Below are positions 52,435 to 61,449 of a stretch of 64,000 nucleotides of DNA, piece after piece. The DNA is from Chloroflexota bacterium (GTDB taxonomy: Bacteria; Chloroflexota; Anaerolineae; Anaerolineales; Villigracilaceae). The notes beneath the pieces were generated by a model that was not told the origin of the DNA, made no database searches, and was given only the letters and a program-made list of their open reading frames with translations. The position numbers were made by a program, and so were the translations under genes. The stretch is from assembly GCA_016235425.1 (NCBI GenBank), contig JACRLC010000076.1:26905-90904 (forward strand), written 5' to 3'. Positions within the stretch are counted from its first letter, which is position 1; each line of letters opens with the position of its first letter.

Positions 52435-53427
52435 CTATCCGCCGCCTTTCGGCCAGATTGCGAGCTCAAGCGTGATGCGCTCGAAGTAGCTGTTTTGCGG
52501 CATCGAGCCGCGTCCATATTCCAAATCAACGACCGTGGCTAGCAATTGCAAGGTAGCCGTCTCAAGCAGGATTTGTGCCTGCGGTTCGACCTGAACCAGC
52601 TCACCTTTTGGCTCAAGCCGGGAACGAATCCCAGCATCGTTGAAGGCGTGTTCGGACATCAAAACTTTCGTGGCGGTCTTGATGTCGTTTTTGTCGAACA
52701 GCCAGATTTCCAATGCAGTGACCTTCTTCGGGTCGCCCACACCGATCGCTTCGGAGACACCCACACCGTATTCACCAAGGAACTCGCCGCCCTGCGTATC
52801 GATGCTGAACGACTCATCGTACAAGTCGTCGCCCAGCACGTAGGTGGTCATCGTTTGTGTGATCGGGGGAGCGAGACCAAGCTGTTCGAAGTTGGTCTTT
52901 TCAGCGTGCTTGCTGATCTCGGCGGCCTGCATCACCGGGGTCGGTTCGCCGCCTCCGCGCTTGCGAAGCAATCGCCAGAGATAAACCCCCGCCACGCCCA
53001 AAAAGACAACCAGGGCAACAACACCGCCGACGAGCAGGATGGTCTTCCACATCGAAGAACCGCCCGCCTCCGGGGTAGTCGGTAGGCCACTGCTTTCTTT
53101 TATCCGCGCAATCAACTCGCCATAAGCGCGGACCACAGCCGGGTCTGCCGCGCGCGGGTCTGCCTGTACTTTGTTATAGGCATCAGTCGCGCCGAGGCCA
53201 AGATTATCCCACCTTTGCACGGCCAGGTTTGGGTCCTGATTGAGGCGGAAAGAGTCAATCGCCATGCGAAGATAGTCTTCCTGCAAGTCCGCACGCAAAT
53301 AAGACGGGTCAGCATCCTTGAATTCCTTGGTTGACCAGCCTATCCCCAAACCAAGCAAAAGACCAACAATCAGGGCGCCGATAGGCACAAGAGGGAGTTT
53401 TTTCAAAAAGGCAATGACAAACTGCAT
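52435..53427 (-). CDS. Two-span membrane protein of unknown function
   Basis: A 330-residue protein with a span at 13-30 (PIGALIVGLLLGLGIGW), an exposed helical domain with YLRADLQEDYLRMAIDSFRLNQDPNLAVQRWDNLG, a second span at about 130-152 (ILLVGGVVALVVFLGVAGVYLW), and a C-terminal cytoplasmic domain of ~170 residues (YVLGDDLYDESFSIDTQGGEFLGEYGVGVSE, IWLFDKNDIKTATKVLMSEHAF). I cannot name the family; it looks like a conserved Anaerolineae-type protein. AAAGGAG precedes the ATG. It is alone and divergent from nothing else. Confidence 0.78.
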   Translation of the reverse strand: MQFVIAFLKKLPLVPIGALIVGLLLGLGIGWSTKEFKDADPSYLRADLQEDYLRMAIDSFRLNQDPNLAVQRWDNLGLGATDAYNKVQADPRAADPAVVRAYGELIARIKESSGLPTTPEAGGSSMWKTILLVGGVVALVVFLGVAGVYLWRLLRKRGGGEPTPVMQAAEISKHAEKTNFEQLGLAPPITQTMTTYVLGDDLYDESFSIDTQGGEFLGEYGVGVSEAIGVGDPKKVTALEIWLFDKNDIKTATKVLMSEHAFNDAGIRSRLEPKGELVQVEPQAQILLETATLQLLATVVDLEYGRGSMPQNSYFERITLELAIWPKGGG

Positions 53428-53505
53428 GGCGAGACTCCTTTTGTTAATTCCGTTGCCTGATTATACATCCTAATCTTAACGACTTGTATAGCAGAAATAT
53501 TGCCA

Positions 53506-53683
53506 CACGTTCCGTCCTGCCTGCACCGTGCGCAGGCACGTGTGAGCGGAGCGAGGAGCGTTCGTTGCGACGAGCGCAGCGCCGCCCTGAGCTTGTCGAA
53601 GGGTCGAAGGGCAGGTCTCACACAAACCCTACGTTTCCAAGCTACCCGCACTTCGACTTCGCTGCGCTCCGCTCAGCGCGAAG
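53506..53683. repeat. Compound interspersed-repeat region
   Basis: Holds TGCGCAGGCACG, GAGCGGAGCGAGGAGCGTTCG, GAGCTTGTCGAAGG (the reverse of CCTTCGACAAGCTC) and CTTCGACTTCGCTGCGCTCCGC. No gene is convincing. The words recur at 35242, 47085, 47920 and 55366. Confidence 0.6.
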
Positions 53684-55063
53684 CTATTTTGCCTCCATCA
53701 AATACAACTGACGCTCCGACTCGTTCACCAGGACAGACTCGTGAATTTTGAACCGTTCCCCAAAAGCGGCCTCAAATCCTTCGCGTGTGTACTCTGTGAA
53801 AATATCTTCGCGGGCCGCCAGCATTTTTTGCACCTGCGAATCGGACTTTGGCACGAACTCGATCACCAGCCATTTGCCCATCTCCGCGAAGAAATCGGCG
53901 AGTTGCGGGAGCGGGACGTTGTTCGTGATCGCCAGGTGATGGATCACTGCCAGCGCCAGCAGAATATCCGCCGGGCCGCGCTCCCGAAATGATTCGCGCT
54001 CGCGATTGGCCCAGCCCAGCGCGGGGCTTGGATTCGTCAGGTCGAGTTGAAGCGGGAGGAGATTTTGTTCCTTGTTGTTTTTCGCGCGCAGGTAATTCTG
54101 CTCGACCGCGGCGGAGTCAATATCAAAAGAAACCGTGAACGCGCCCGAAGCGCCTGCCACGCGGCTGAATACGCCGGTGTTCGCACCGAGGTCCCACACT
54201 TGATTTGGCTGTACGCGCGCAATCCATTCGGTCACAAGTCGTTTCTTGTGTTCAAAGGCCGCGTCGGAATAATTGGTGATCTCGTAGTAATTCCACCAGC
54301 GCGTACCGGCGGGCTTCCATGAAAGTTTTCGCACCGTGACTTCCAAACTTTCAATCAAACCAACCAGCGCGTTCCGGCTCATCTTCGCCTGCCCAACCGA
54401 TTCGCCTGCAAATCGTTTCTCCGCGCCCGCGTGCAAATGGATGTGAGTGAGCAAGCCGAAATTCAAGCGCGTACGCGTTGGCAGCAGCTTGCTCGCAAGG
54501 TCGAGCGGCACGCCGTCAATGTACACGCGCAGTAACTGGCTCAAACGCACGTCGCAATAAGACATCAACGCCAGCGGCGCGAGGAAGTGCTGGCAGAACT
54601 GGCGGTACGCGATCCACGGCTGTCCCTCCTTGTATTTCTCGAACGACAGCGTATCGATCAACGCCGGCTTGCCGCGCACAAACTGGATGTTGTACGCGCT
54701 GGCATCCTTCAATGCCAGATTGTATTTCAACGCCCGCTTGTGAATGGACAGGGTCGCAAGTGCGGCATCCTTCAACTGGCTGAACGACCATTCATACGGA
54801 TACGAGATGAACGGCACGCGTTCCGGCTGGATGACTTTGAAGGCCTCCGCGTTTCGATTGCGCTCAGCGCGAGGGGCTTCCACCTCAACGTGCGGGATCA
54901 GCAAACCGGCCTTTACCAATCTATCGTAAAGGCCGGATTCCATTAAACGGGCATAATCTTCAGCGTAGACGCGGTTGATCTGTCGGAACAGGACCCCGCC
55001 TCGAGAAAACAGGAACCCGCTAGGGTCCCGGAAAGAAGCGTTCAGTTGATCAGTTTTGGGCAT
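53684..55063 (-). CDS. Class I SAM-dependent methyltransferase (NoeA-like layout)
   Basis: A 459-residue protein. The N-terminal ~230 residues are a non-catalytic region with RDPSGFLFSRGGVLFRQINRVYAEDYARLMESGLYD and FISYPYEWSFSQLKDAALATL. The C-terminal domain (about 265-459) has the SAM motif VWDLGANTGVFSRVAG, an acidic strand FDIDSAAVEQN, and LLALAVIHHLAI. This two-part design matches large nodulation/NoeA-like methyltransferases. The start at 55063 overlaps the preceding small membrane gene by 14 bases. The substrate is not predictable. Confidence 0.82.
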   Translation of the reverse strand: MPKTDQLNASFRDPSGFLFSRGGVLFRQINRVYAEDYARLMESGLYDRLVKAGLLIPHVEVEAPRAERNRNAEAFKVIQPERVPFISYPYEWSFSQLKDAALATLSIHKRALKYNLALKDASAYNIQFVRGKPALIDTLSFEKYKEGQPWIAYRQFCQHFLAPLALMSYCDVRLSQLLRVYIDGVPLDLASKLLPTRTRLNFGLLTHIHLHAGAEKRFAGESVGQAKMSRNALVGLIESLEVTVRKLSWKPAGTRWWNYYEITNYSDAAFEHKKRLVTEWIARVQPNQVWDLGANTGVFSRVAGASGAFTVSFDIDSAAVEQNYLRAKNNKEQNLLPLQLDLTNPSPALGWANRERESFRERGPADILLALAVIHHLAITNNVPLPQLADFFAEMGKWLVIEFVPKSDSQVQKMLAAREDIFTEYTREGFEAAFGERFKIHESVLVNESERQLYLMEAK

Positions 55064-55235
55064 CGGCGGTGTCGTCGTCTTCGTCCTCAGGTTTCGTCTT
55101 TTTGCCAAAGAAACCTTTTATTTTGCCCCATGAGGCGCGCAGGGCAACACCAAGGCCAAGCAGCGCGGCGATGGCAATTTGGATGATGAAACTGCCGGAG
55201 CCGGGATCGAGATAAGGGAGGGGTGAGAAGTGCAT
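55050..55235 (-). CDS. Small single-span membrane protein
   Basis: A 61-residue protein: LPYLDPGSGSFIIQIAIAALLGLGVALRASWG is a periplasmic/lipid-facing stretch followed by a membrane span, then basic KIKGFFGKKTK and an acidic tail (EDEDDDTADAQ). AGAAGGTC precedes the ATG. It overlaps the start of the methyltransferase gene, so the two are coupled. Proteins with the YLDPGSGS start are common next to such methyltransferases in my reading of similar gene orders; the function is unknown. Confidence 0.75.
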   Translation of the reverse strand: MHFSPLPYLDPGSGSFIIQIAIAALLGLGVALRASWGKIKGFFGKKTKPEDEDDDTADAQN

Positions 55236-55254
55236 GTTTGACCTTCTATTGTAT

Positions 55255-55413
55255 GTCATTGCGAGGGTGTTCTTTGCCCGCCTGCACCCTGGACTGTCCG
55301 TCCAGGACAGGCTGGCTCCAGGCCAGGGAAGCAATCTCCCCGCCTGCATGGGGATTGCTTCCCTTCGACAAGCTCAGGACAGGCGCCGGGAAAAGCGCCC
55401 TCCTCGTAATGAC
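55255..55413. repeat. GTCATTGCGAGG element, copy 2
   Basis: Begins GTCATTGCGAGG (from 55255) and ends CCTCGTAATGAC (55402-55413), an inverted match with one difference. Inside are AAGCAATCTCC / GGGATTGCTTC, a CCAGGACAGGCTGG stretch and CTTCGACAAGCTCAGGAC. About 159 bp, noncoding, between two same-strand genes. This is a MITE-like palindromic element. Confidence 0.72.
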
Positions 55414-55417
55414 ATGA

Positions 55418-57727
55418 TTATTCAACCGCTTCTGGAATAATATTTTCAAGCAGGAAGGATTCCGAGCAGTTGGCGCATTGCGCTTCGCGCTTGTTCGCGA
55501 TGACGAGCAAGCCGTTGCATTTCGGGCAGGGTTGTTTGATCGGCCTCTTCCAGGAAGTGAAATCGCAATTCGGGTAATTGATGCAACCGAAGAATGTGCG
55601 GCCTTTGCGGGTCTTGCGCTCGACAAGCTCGCCGCCGTCCTTCGGGCACGTGACGCCAATTTTCTCAAGCCAGGGTTCGGTGTAACGGCATTCGGGGAAG
55701 CCACTGCAAGAAATGAATTTTCCGAAGCGGCCATAACGGATGACGAGGTCCTTGCCGCATTCGGGACAGGCGCGGCCAATGGGTTCAGGCCCGCTTTTGA
55801 CAACGGGCATTTCGGCCTGCGCTTTTTGCACATCGAGCGAGAAGGGCTTGTAGAACTCGTGCATCACTTCCACCCACTCGGCCTGGCCTTCCGCGATCAT
55901 GTCCAAATCTTCTTCCATGCGCGCGGTGAATTGCAGGTCAACGATGTCGGGGAAATATTGCACCATCAAATCATTGACTTGCGCGCCGGTTTCGGTTGGC
56001 ACGAGCCGTTTCTCGATTCGCTCCACATACCCGCGCTGTTGGATGGTGGAGATCGTCGGCGCGTACGTGGAGGGGCGTCCGATGCCGTTCTCTTCCAACG
56101 CCTGCACGAGCGACGCTTCCGAGAAGCGCGGCGGCGGTTGCGTGAAATGTTGTTCGGGGATCAGTCGCACGAGTTCCTGCTTTTGCCCCTCCGCAACGCC
56201 CACTGGAATTTTCACGTTCTCTTCGTCATCTTCCGTTTTTGCATCTTCGTTTCTGGCTTCTTCATACACAACCAGAAAGCCGGGGAATTTGACCGCTGAA
56301 CCCGAAGCGCGCAGAAGATAAAGATGATCGTTCGACTTGCCGGTTACTTCCACTTGCAGCGTATCGTAGAGCGCGGCTTCCATTTGCGAAGCGACAAATC
56401 TCTGCCAAATCAGGTTGTAAAGTTTGTACATCGCCGGTTCGAGGAAGGGCTTGACCTTTTCCGGGTCGCGCATCACCGAAGTGGGCCGGATGGCTTCGTG
56501 CGCTTCCTGTGCGCCTGCCGAGCGCGTTTTATAGAGCGGCGGTTCGGGCGGCAAAAAGTCGCTGCCATACTTTTCAGTCACGTACTGGCGCGCTTCAGTT
56601 TGAGCAAGCGTCGAAACGTTGGTCGAGTCGGTACGCATATAAGTGATCAAACCCGTCGTGCCGCCGTTACCAACGTCCTGGCCTTCGTAGAGCGCCTGCG
56701 CAAGTCCCATCGTGCGCTTGGCAGTGAAGCCAAGTTTGCGGGAGGCTTCCTGTTGCAGGGTCGAGGTCGTGAACGGCGCGGACGGCCTGCGCCTGCGTTC
56801 GCCGCGCTTGACCTTCGTCGTTGCATACGCGGCAGTTTCCATATCCACGAGGATCGGCTTGACCGTTTCCTCGTTCGGCAGTTCCGGTTCCTTGTCGTCA
56901 ATGCGCGCGAGTTTTGCTAGGAATGACGATTTCAACCCTTCGGGCTTGAACTCCCCATGAATGGACCAATACTCGACCGGCTTGAACTCTTCGATCTCAC
57001 GTTCACGCTCGACGATGAGCCTGAGAGCCACCGATTGAACGCGTCCAGCCGACAGACGACTCCGCACCTTCTCCCACAAAATGGGGCTGATGCTATAGCC
57101 GACGAGCCGATCCAGCACGCGCCGAGCCTGCTGCGCATTGACCAGATCCATGTTGATGTCGCGCGGATGAGCGAAGGCTTCGTTAATCGCAGGTTCGGTA
57201 ATTTCGTGGAAGACCACGCGCCTGGTGCGCTCCGGTTCGATCTGCGCGGCTTCCATCAAATGCCACGAAATGGATTCCCCTTCACGGTCCGGGTCGGTTG
57301 CGAGATAGATTTCCTTGGCCTTCTTCGCGAGCTGTTTGATCTCTTTGACGATATCCTTCTTTTCATTCGGCACGCGGTATTTCGGCTCGAAATTATTTTC
57401 CACATCCACAGATAATTGCGAACGGAGAAGATCGCGCACATGCCCCACCGATGCGCGGACGGTGTACCCTCTGCCCAGGAAGCGCCCCACTGTTTTGGCC
57501 TTCGCAGGCGATTCGACGATCACCAGCTTGCCCTCGCGAACCTCCACTTTTTGGGGTTTTTCGGGAGGGGTCAATCCTTCGTGCCCGGGTGTTTTGCCCA
57601 TGCGATACATTTTCGTCCCGCACACGGGGCAAATACCCAACGTAACAGGAGACCCCTTCGCATTGAACGTCGCAACGGGGTCTTTCATTTCTCGTTTTGT
57701 CTTACACTTCATGCAATAAGCTTCCAT
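55418..57727 (-). CDS. topA: DNA topoisomerase I
   Basis: A 769-residue type IA topoisomerase that relaxes negative supercoils. Before the Toprim domain it has an extra ~60-residue zinc ribbon (CMKCKTKREM ... CPVCGTKMY). Toprim: LVIVESPAKAKTVGRFLG and YLATDPDREGESISWH. The active-site tyrosine is Tyr 363 in GLITYMRTDST. The C-terminus carries three zinc fingers: CPECGKDLVIRYGRFGKFISCSGFPEC, CPKDGGELVERKTRKGRTFFGCINYPNC and CPKCNGLLVI...CANC. It is the fifth gene of the minus-strand rpsP-to-topA run. Confidence 0.97.
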   Translation of the reverse strand: MEAYCMKCKTKREMKDPVATFNAKGSPVTLGICPVCGTKMYRMGKTPGHEGLTPPEKPQKVEVREGKLVIVESPAKAKTVGRFLGRGYTVRASVGHVRDLLRSQLSVDVENNFEPKYRVPNEKKDIVKEIKQLAKKAKEIYLATDPDREGESISWHLMEAAQIEPERTRRVVFHEITEPAINEAFAHPRDINMDLVNAQQARRVLDRLVGYSISPILWEKVRSRLSAGRVQSVALRLIVEREREIEEFKPVEYWSIHGEFKPEGLKSSFLAKLARIDDKEPELPNEETVKPILVDMETAAYATTKVKRGERRRRPSAPFTTSTLQQEASRKLGFTAKRTMGLAQALYEGQDVGNGGTTGLITYMRTDSTNVSTLAQTEARQYVTEKYGSDFLPPEPPLYKTRSAGAQEAHEAIRPTSVMRDPEKVKPFLEPAMYKLYNLIWQRFVASQMEAALYDTLQVEVTGKSNDHLYLLRASGSAVKFPGFLVVYEEARNEDAKTEDDEENVKIPVGVAEGQKQELVRLIPEQHFTQPPPRFSEASLVQALEENGIGRPSTYAPTISTIQQRGYVERIEKRLVPTETGAQVNDLMVQYFPDIVDLQFTARMEEDLDMIAEGQAEWVEVMHEFYKPFSLDVQKAQAEMPVVKSGPEPIGRACPECGKDLVIRYGRFGKFISCSGFPECRYTEPWLEKIGVTCPKDGGELVERKTRKGRTFFGCINYPNCDFTSWKRPIKQPCPKCNGLLVIANKREAQCANCSESFLLENIIPEAVE

Positions 57728-57741
57728 GCCTTCTCCAAACC

Positions 57742-58833
57742 TTACAGGTATTTTTCTTGTCTGTGTTTTCTTAGATGCTCCACTACATCCTTGACCTTCT
57801 GAGTCTGGTCGGCCTTGCAGACCAGCAACACATCGTCCGTATCAATGATGACCATGTCGTCCACACCGATGGTGACCAGCAGGCGCTCCTCATTGGTTCC
57901 ATATACAAGCGTATTGTGCGTCTCATGCGCAAGATGGACGGCGTCATTCGTTTCAATATTACCATTCATATCCGGCAACAAGACTTCAAACAGCGACTCC
58001 CACGAGCCGACATCGCTCCAGCCCAGGCCGCCAGCAGGCAGCACTGCCACGCGCTCGGCTCTTTCCATGATGCCGTAATCCACCGTCTCGACCTTCAAGT
58101 CATTCCAGTATTGCTTCAAGACGTTGTCCTGCTCATCCGTACCCCAGGCAGAGACGATGTTCTTCAAGGCATTCGCGAGATCGGGCATCTGGTTTTCGAT
58201 TTCGCGCAGGATCGCGCCTGCGCTCCAGATGAACATGCCGCTGTTCCACGAATGATCGCCGGAACGGAGCAATTTCTGCGCCGTCTCCTGGTTCGGTTTT
58301 TCCTTGAAGGATTTCACAACATACGCGGGATATTTATATTTGCCATCCAGCGATTCGCCCTGCTGGATATAACCATAACCGGTAGAAGCGTGCGTCGGGG
58401 TAATGCCCAACGTAACCAGGTATTCATTTTTCGACACTTCAAACGCGGCGCGGAGCAGGTAATGGAACAAGTCGCGATTGCGGATGAAATGATCCGAGGG
58501 CAAAACCGCCATCGCGGCCTGCGGGTCGCGTTTCTGCAAGACCGCGGCGGCCAATCCTACCACAGAGGCGGTGCCGCGCGGGGAAGGTTCGATGATGTAA
58601 TTTTCCTCAGGGATGAGAGGCGCCTGCTGGCGCATCTCCGTTGCCTGCTCTTCAACTGTCACTACCAAGATTCGTTCGGGAGGAAATAAATTTTCCAGCC
58701 GGCTCACGGTGCTTTGGAACAGGGTTTCCTGCCCGATAAGCGGGAGCAATTGTTTGGGTCTTTCTTTTCTCGAAACGGGCCAAAGACGTGTGCCGCCTCC
58801 GCCCGCCATAATTACCGCATAGGTATGTTCCAT
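57742..58833 (-). CDS. manC: Mannose-1-phosphate guanylyltransferase
   Basis: A 363-residue nucleotidyltransferase that makes GDP-mannose from mannose 1-phosphate and GTP. The N-terminal signature MAGGGGTRLWPVSRKERPKQLLPL (residues 10-33) contains the nucleotide-binding GGGTRLWP and the family Lys. VLPSDHFI and SFKEKPNQ (donor/acceptor positions) follow. At ~360 residues it lacks the C-terminal isomerase domain of bifunctional ManC. GDP-mannose could feed the polysaccharide transferases at the left of the window. It lies 14 bp before topA and 12 bp after dprA. Confidence 0.93.
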   Translation of the reverse strand: MEHTYAVIMAGGGGTRLWPVSRKERPKQLLPLIGQETLFQSTVSRLENLFPPERILVVTVEEQATEMRQQAPLIPEENYIIEPSPRGTASVVGLAAAVLQKRDPQAAMAVLPSDHFIRNRDLFHYLLRAAFEVSKNEYLVTLGITPTHASTGYGYIQQGESLDGKYKYPAYVVKSFKEKPNQETAQKLLRSGDHSWNSGMFIWSAGAILREIENQMPDLANALKNIVSAWGTDEQDNVLKQYWNDLKVETVDYGIMERAERVAVLPAGGLGWSDVGSWESLFEVLLPDMNGNIETNDAVHLAHETHNTLVYGTNEERLLVTIGVDDMVIIDTDDVLLVCKADQTQKVKDVVEHLRKHRQEKYL

Positions 58834-58845
58834 AAAATAACCTCC

Positions 58846-59952
58846 TTACGCCGAGTAGCCCGATTGTACCTCACGCACAGCGACGTAATTCATGCCACCG
58901 ACCTGCCGCACCATGCCTTTCAACTCCATTAAAACCAGCGCGGCGGAAACCTTCTCGATTGGCAGTTCAGCCTGATTGCGAATTTCATCCACGTGCAAGG
59001 GTTCGTTTCCCAGCACATTCATCAAACGCGCTTCTGTTTCATCAGCGGGGAGAATCTTGCGCGCAGTTTTTTGCTCGCCCACGCGCGTCAGATCCAAAGC
59101 CTGCATCAAGTCGTTTGCGCTCAACAATGGCAGGGCCCCCCGCTGAATCAATTTATTCGTGCCTTTGCTCTGCGGCGCAAGGATACTGCCCGGCACAGCA
59201 AACACTTCGCGTCCCTGCTCGGCGGCAAACTCGGCAGTGATCAACGCGCCGCTGGTCTCGCCCGCCTCCACAACCACCACCGCCAGCGACAGCCCGGAAA
59301 TGATCCGATTGCGCGGCGGGAAGTTCGAAGCATCCGGCGGCGTGCCCGGCGCGTAGTCGCTGATGATACCACCGCGTTCCATCATCTGCTCGGCGAGGGC
59401 GCGATGCTCGGGCGGGTAGATTTTATCCACGCCCGAACCCAGCACGCCGATCGTGCGCCCGCCAGCCTTCAAAGCGGCGGAATGCGCCACCGCATCCACA
59501 CCGCGTGCGAGACCGCTGATTACCGTCATGCCATTCGCGGCAAGGAACGCTGCGATCTCCTCGGTCACCTGCCGTCCGTATGGCGTGACCCTGCGCGTGC
59601 CCACAACCGCTACCGCGAACAGGTCATCGGGCAAATATTCGCCGCGAATATACAACACGGGCGGCGGCTGGTCAATCTCTTTCAAACGCGGCGGGTACGA
59701 TTCATCCTGCCATGTCAGGATTTTGATCCCCTGTGACTCGATCTTCTCCCAAAGCTGATCCAGGTTAACTTTTTCGCGCGCCTGGATGACACGCTCGATC
59801 ACTTTCGCCCCCAAACCTGCTTCCATTAAATGGGCAGGATCAGCGCGCCAAGCGGACTCCAGATCGCCAAAGTATGCGACCAGTCCCTGCATACGCACCG
59901 CGCCGATGCCTTTGATGAGGTTGAAGCCGATCCAGTATTTTCTATCGTCCAT
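58846..59952 (-). CDS. dprA: DNA-processing protein DprA
   Basis: A 368-residue protein that loads RecA onto incoming single-stranded DNA in transformation. An N-terminal SAM-like region (YWIGFNLIKGIGAVRMQGLVAYFGDLE) precedes the Rossmann core: VGTRRVTPYGRQV, GMTVISGLARGVDAVAHSAALKAGGRTIGVLGSGVD and FPPRNRIISGLSLAVVVVEA. A winged-helix C-terminus (EPLHVDEIRNQAELPIEKVSAALVLMELKGMV) closes it. The start is ATG 59952; a palindrome (59959-59984) lies immediately before, and rimM ends inside it. Natural competence is suggested, but no com genes are in the window. Confidence 0.95.
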   Translation of the reverse strand: MDDRKYWIGFNLIKGIGAVRMQGLVAYFGDLESAWRADPAHLMEAGLGAKVIERVIQAREKVNLDQLWEKIESQGIKILTWQDESYPPRLKEIDQPPPVLYIRGEYLPDDLFAVAVVGTRRVTPYGRQVTEEIAAFLAANGMTVISGLARGVDAVAHSAALKAGGRTIGVLGSGVDKIYPPEHRALAEQMMERGGIISDYAPGTPPDASNFPPRNRIISGLSLAVVVVEAGETSGALITAEFAAEQGREVFAVPGSILAPQSKGTNKLIQRGALPLLSANDLMQALDLTRVGEQKTARKILPADETEARLMNVLGNEPLHVDEIRNQAELPIEKVSAALVLMELKGMVRQVGGMNYVAVREVQSGYSA

Positions 59953-59958
59953 CTTAAA

Positions 59959-59984
59959 GTAGAACGAGATCAATCTCGTTCTAC
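59959..59984. repeat. Palindrome between rimM and dprA
   Basis: GTAGAACGAGAT / ATCTCGTTCTAC, perfect 12-bp arms with a CA loop. The rimM stop codon lies in one arm and the other arm ends seven bases before the dprA start. Confidence 0.7.
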
Positions 59985-60532
59985 AGTCCTTCGAGCAGGT
60001 GAACTCTGATTAAACGGCGGCCAGCATCAATGTCCAGAATGACCGCGGGGATGGCGGGGAGCAATAATTCTTTGCCGGAGTCATCCGTCACAACGTACAC
60101 GTCGTTCGCGCCCGTCTCGATGATTTCGGTCAATGTCCCGAGGGTTTTGTCGGCCTCGTCAACGACGGTCATCCCGAAAAGTTCGTGCTGGTAAATCTGA
60201 CCTTCGGGCAGCGCAGGGACTTCACTCCCCTTGACGTAGACCCACTGGTTGCGGAGCTGGCCGGCGTCTTCGGGCGTGTCAATGCCGCGAAATTTTACCA
60301 AAACGCCATTCGCGTGCAAACGCGCACCTTCAAGCGGCAAAGCCTTATGCTTCTCGCCGACGAAGAGTTTGCGCCCTGCTTCAAGCCGTTCGGGGAAATC
60401 GGTGTGCAAATCCATAATGATCTCACCATGCACGCCATGCGGGCGGCGAAGAAATCCGACCACCAAATAGAAAGGCTCGCCTGCTGGCGAGCCGGTACCA
60501 GACTTCGCTGGAGATTCTTTCTTTGCAGGCAT
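59981..60532 (-). CDS. rimM: Ribosome maturation factor RimM
   Basis: A 183-residue factor that helps assemble the head of the 30S subunit and binds uS19. The N-terminal domain has YLVVGFLRRPHGVHGEIIMDLHTDFPERL, the RimM signature. The PRC-barrel follows with IYQHELFGMTVVDEADKTLGTLTEIIETGANDVYVV and KELLLPAIPAVILDIDAGRRLIRVHL. The ATG at 60532 overlaps the khpA stop (TGATG), so it is coupled. Unlike many bacteria, trmD and rplS do not follow; dprA does. Confidence 0.95.
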   Translation of the reverse strand: MPAKKESPAKSGTGSPAGEPFYLVVGFLRRPHGVHGEIIMDLHTDFPERLEAGRKLFVGEKHKALPLEGARLHANGVLVKFRGIDTPEDAGQLRNQWVYVKGSEVPALPEGQIYQHELFGMTVVDEADKTLGTLTEIIETGANDVYVVTDDSGKELLLPAIPAVILDIDAGRRLIRVHLLEGL

Positions 60533-60765
60533 CAAGGTTCCACTACGTCGAGCGCGGCCTGTTTGCCTTCGCGTTCGGCGGCCACACGGAGCAGGGTGCG
60601 GATGGAGTTCGCCACCTTGCCGCCTTTGCCGATCACGCGGCCCATGTCGTCCCTTGATACACTCAATTCGATGCGGACGCGCGAGCCATTTCCGACTTCG
60701 CTCACCTGCACATCTTCGGGATGCTCAACAAGTGACTTGGCAATGAATTCGATGAGGTCTTTCAT
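60532..60765 (-). CDS. khpA: KH-domain RNA-binding protein KhpA
   Basis: A 77-residue protein with one KH domain: VRIELSVSRDDMGRVIGKGGKVANSIRTLLRVAA contains the GxxG loop (GKGG). KhpA binds RNA, often with KhpB, and affects cell division and translation in other bacteria. The start is ATG 60765; a longer frame upstream is in repeat DNA. Neighbours are rpsP upstream and rimM downstream (four-base overlap), the standard arrangement. Confidence 0.94.
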   Translation of the reverse strand: MKDLIEFIAKSLVEHPEDVQVSEVGNGSRVRIELSVSRDDMGRVIGKGGKVANSIRTLLRVAAEREGKQAALDVVEP

Positions 60766-60776
60766 AAGAAACTCCT

Positions 60777-60849
60777 CCCTCACCCTAGCCCTCTCCCGAA
60801 GGGAGAGGAGACTCCCTTCCCCCAAAGGGGGAAGGGCTGGGGATGAGGG
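60777..60849. repeat. CCCTCACCC...GATGAGGG repeat with two hairpins
   Basis: Outer CCCTCACCCTAGCCC and GGGCTGGGGATGAGGG, with inner CTCTCCCgaaGGGAGAG and CCTTCCCCCaaaGGGGGAAGG. It sits in the rpsP-khpA gap. A related element is at 23538. Confidence 0.65.
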
Positions 60850-60855
60850 AAAATT

Positions 60856-61200
60856 CTAATCCTTGCGGGTCTTTACCGGTGCGGCGCGCCTGGTTTCAGC
60901 TTCGGCGGCTTCAGCGACGAGGGTTTCAAGGGACTCGCCCTTCTTGAAACGCTCAAAACGAGCCTGTGTACCGGAGGTCTTGAAAATCTGCGCCACAGAC
61001 TCGGAGGGCAGGGCGCCGTTTTTCATCCAGTGAAAGACGCGGTCTTCCTTTAAGTGGATCGTTGCCGGGTTGGTACGGGGATTGTACACACCGAGGATTT
61101 CCAAAAAGCGACCATCGCGCGGGGCTTCCTTATCGGCGGCCACAACGCGGTACGTGGGTTGGCCTTTGAGGCCAATACGACGTAAACGAATACGAACCAT
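60856..61200 (-). CDS. rpsP: 30S ribosomal protein bS16
   Basis: A 114-residue ribosomal protein needed for 30S assembly. The N-terminal VRIRLRRIGLKGQPTYRVVAADKEAPRDGRFLEILGVYNPR and the following DRVFHWMKNGALPSESVAQIFK are diagnostic; an Ala/Glu tail follows. The start is ATG 61200 with GGAG upstream on the minus strand. It is the first gene of the rpsP-khpA-rimM-dprA-manC-topA run, all on the same strand. Confidence 0.97.
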   Translation of the reverse strand: MVRIRLRRIGLKGQPTYRVVAADKEAPRDGRFLEILGVYNPRTNPATIHLKEDRVFHWMKNGALPSESVAQIFKTSGTQARFERFKKGESLETLVAEAAEAETRRAAPVKTRKD

Positions 61201-61449
61201 TTGACTTGCTCCTTTAGAATGTTTTGCGTTTCAGACAGGCAAGAGAGGGGTTGCATGGAAGGATCATGCGGCCTTGCGGGCTGGAATCGTCGGGCTGTAT
61301 TTTACCAGAGAAAAGGGAAATTGCCCTTTTTCGGTTTGGGGGCGTATAAGACATAGTTGGTCGATCAGTTTCCTGGGTTTTTGTATATTTTCCATTTTTG
61401 CTTGCCCACGTGAGGAGGTGCTTGTATAATGTATGAAAGATATAGGAAG
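61201..61449. other. Intergenic region between rpsP and the cassette palindromes
   Basis: 249 bp with no gene. It falls steadily in GC to the right, and probably carries the rpsP promoter (minus strand) near 61230-61330. A short minus-strand open frame (61214-61501) lacks any protein-like feature. Confidence 0.4.
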
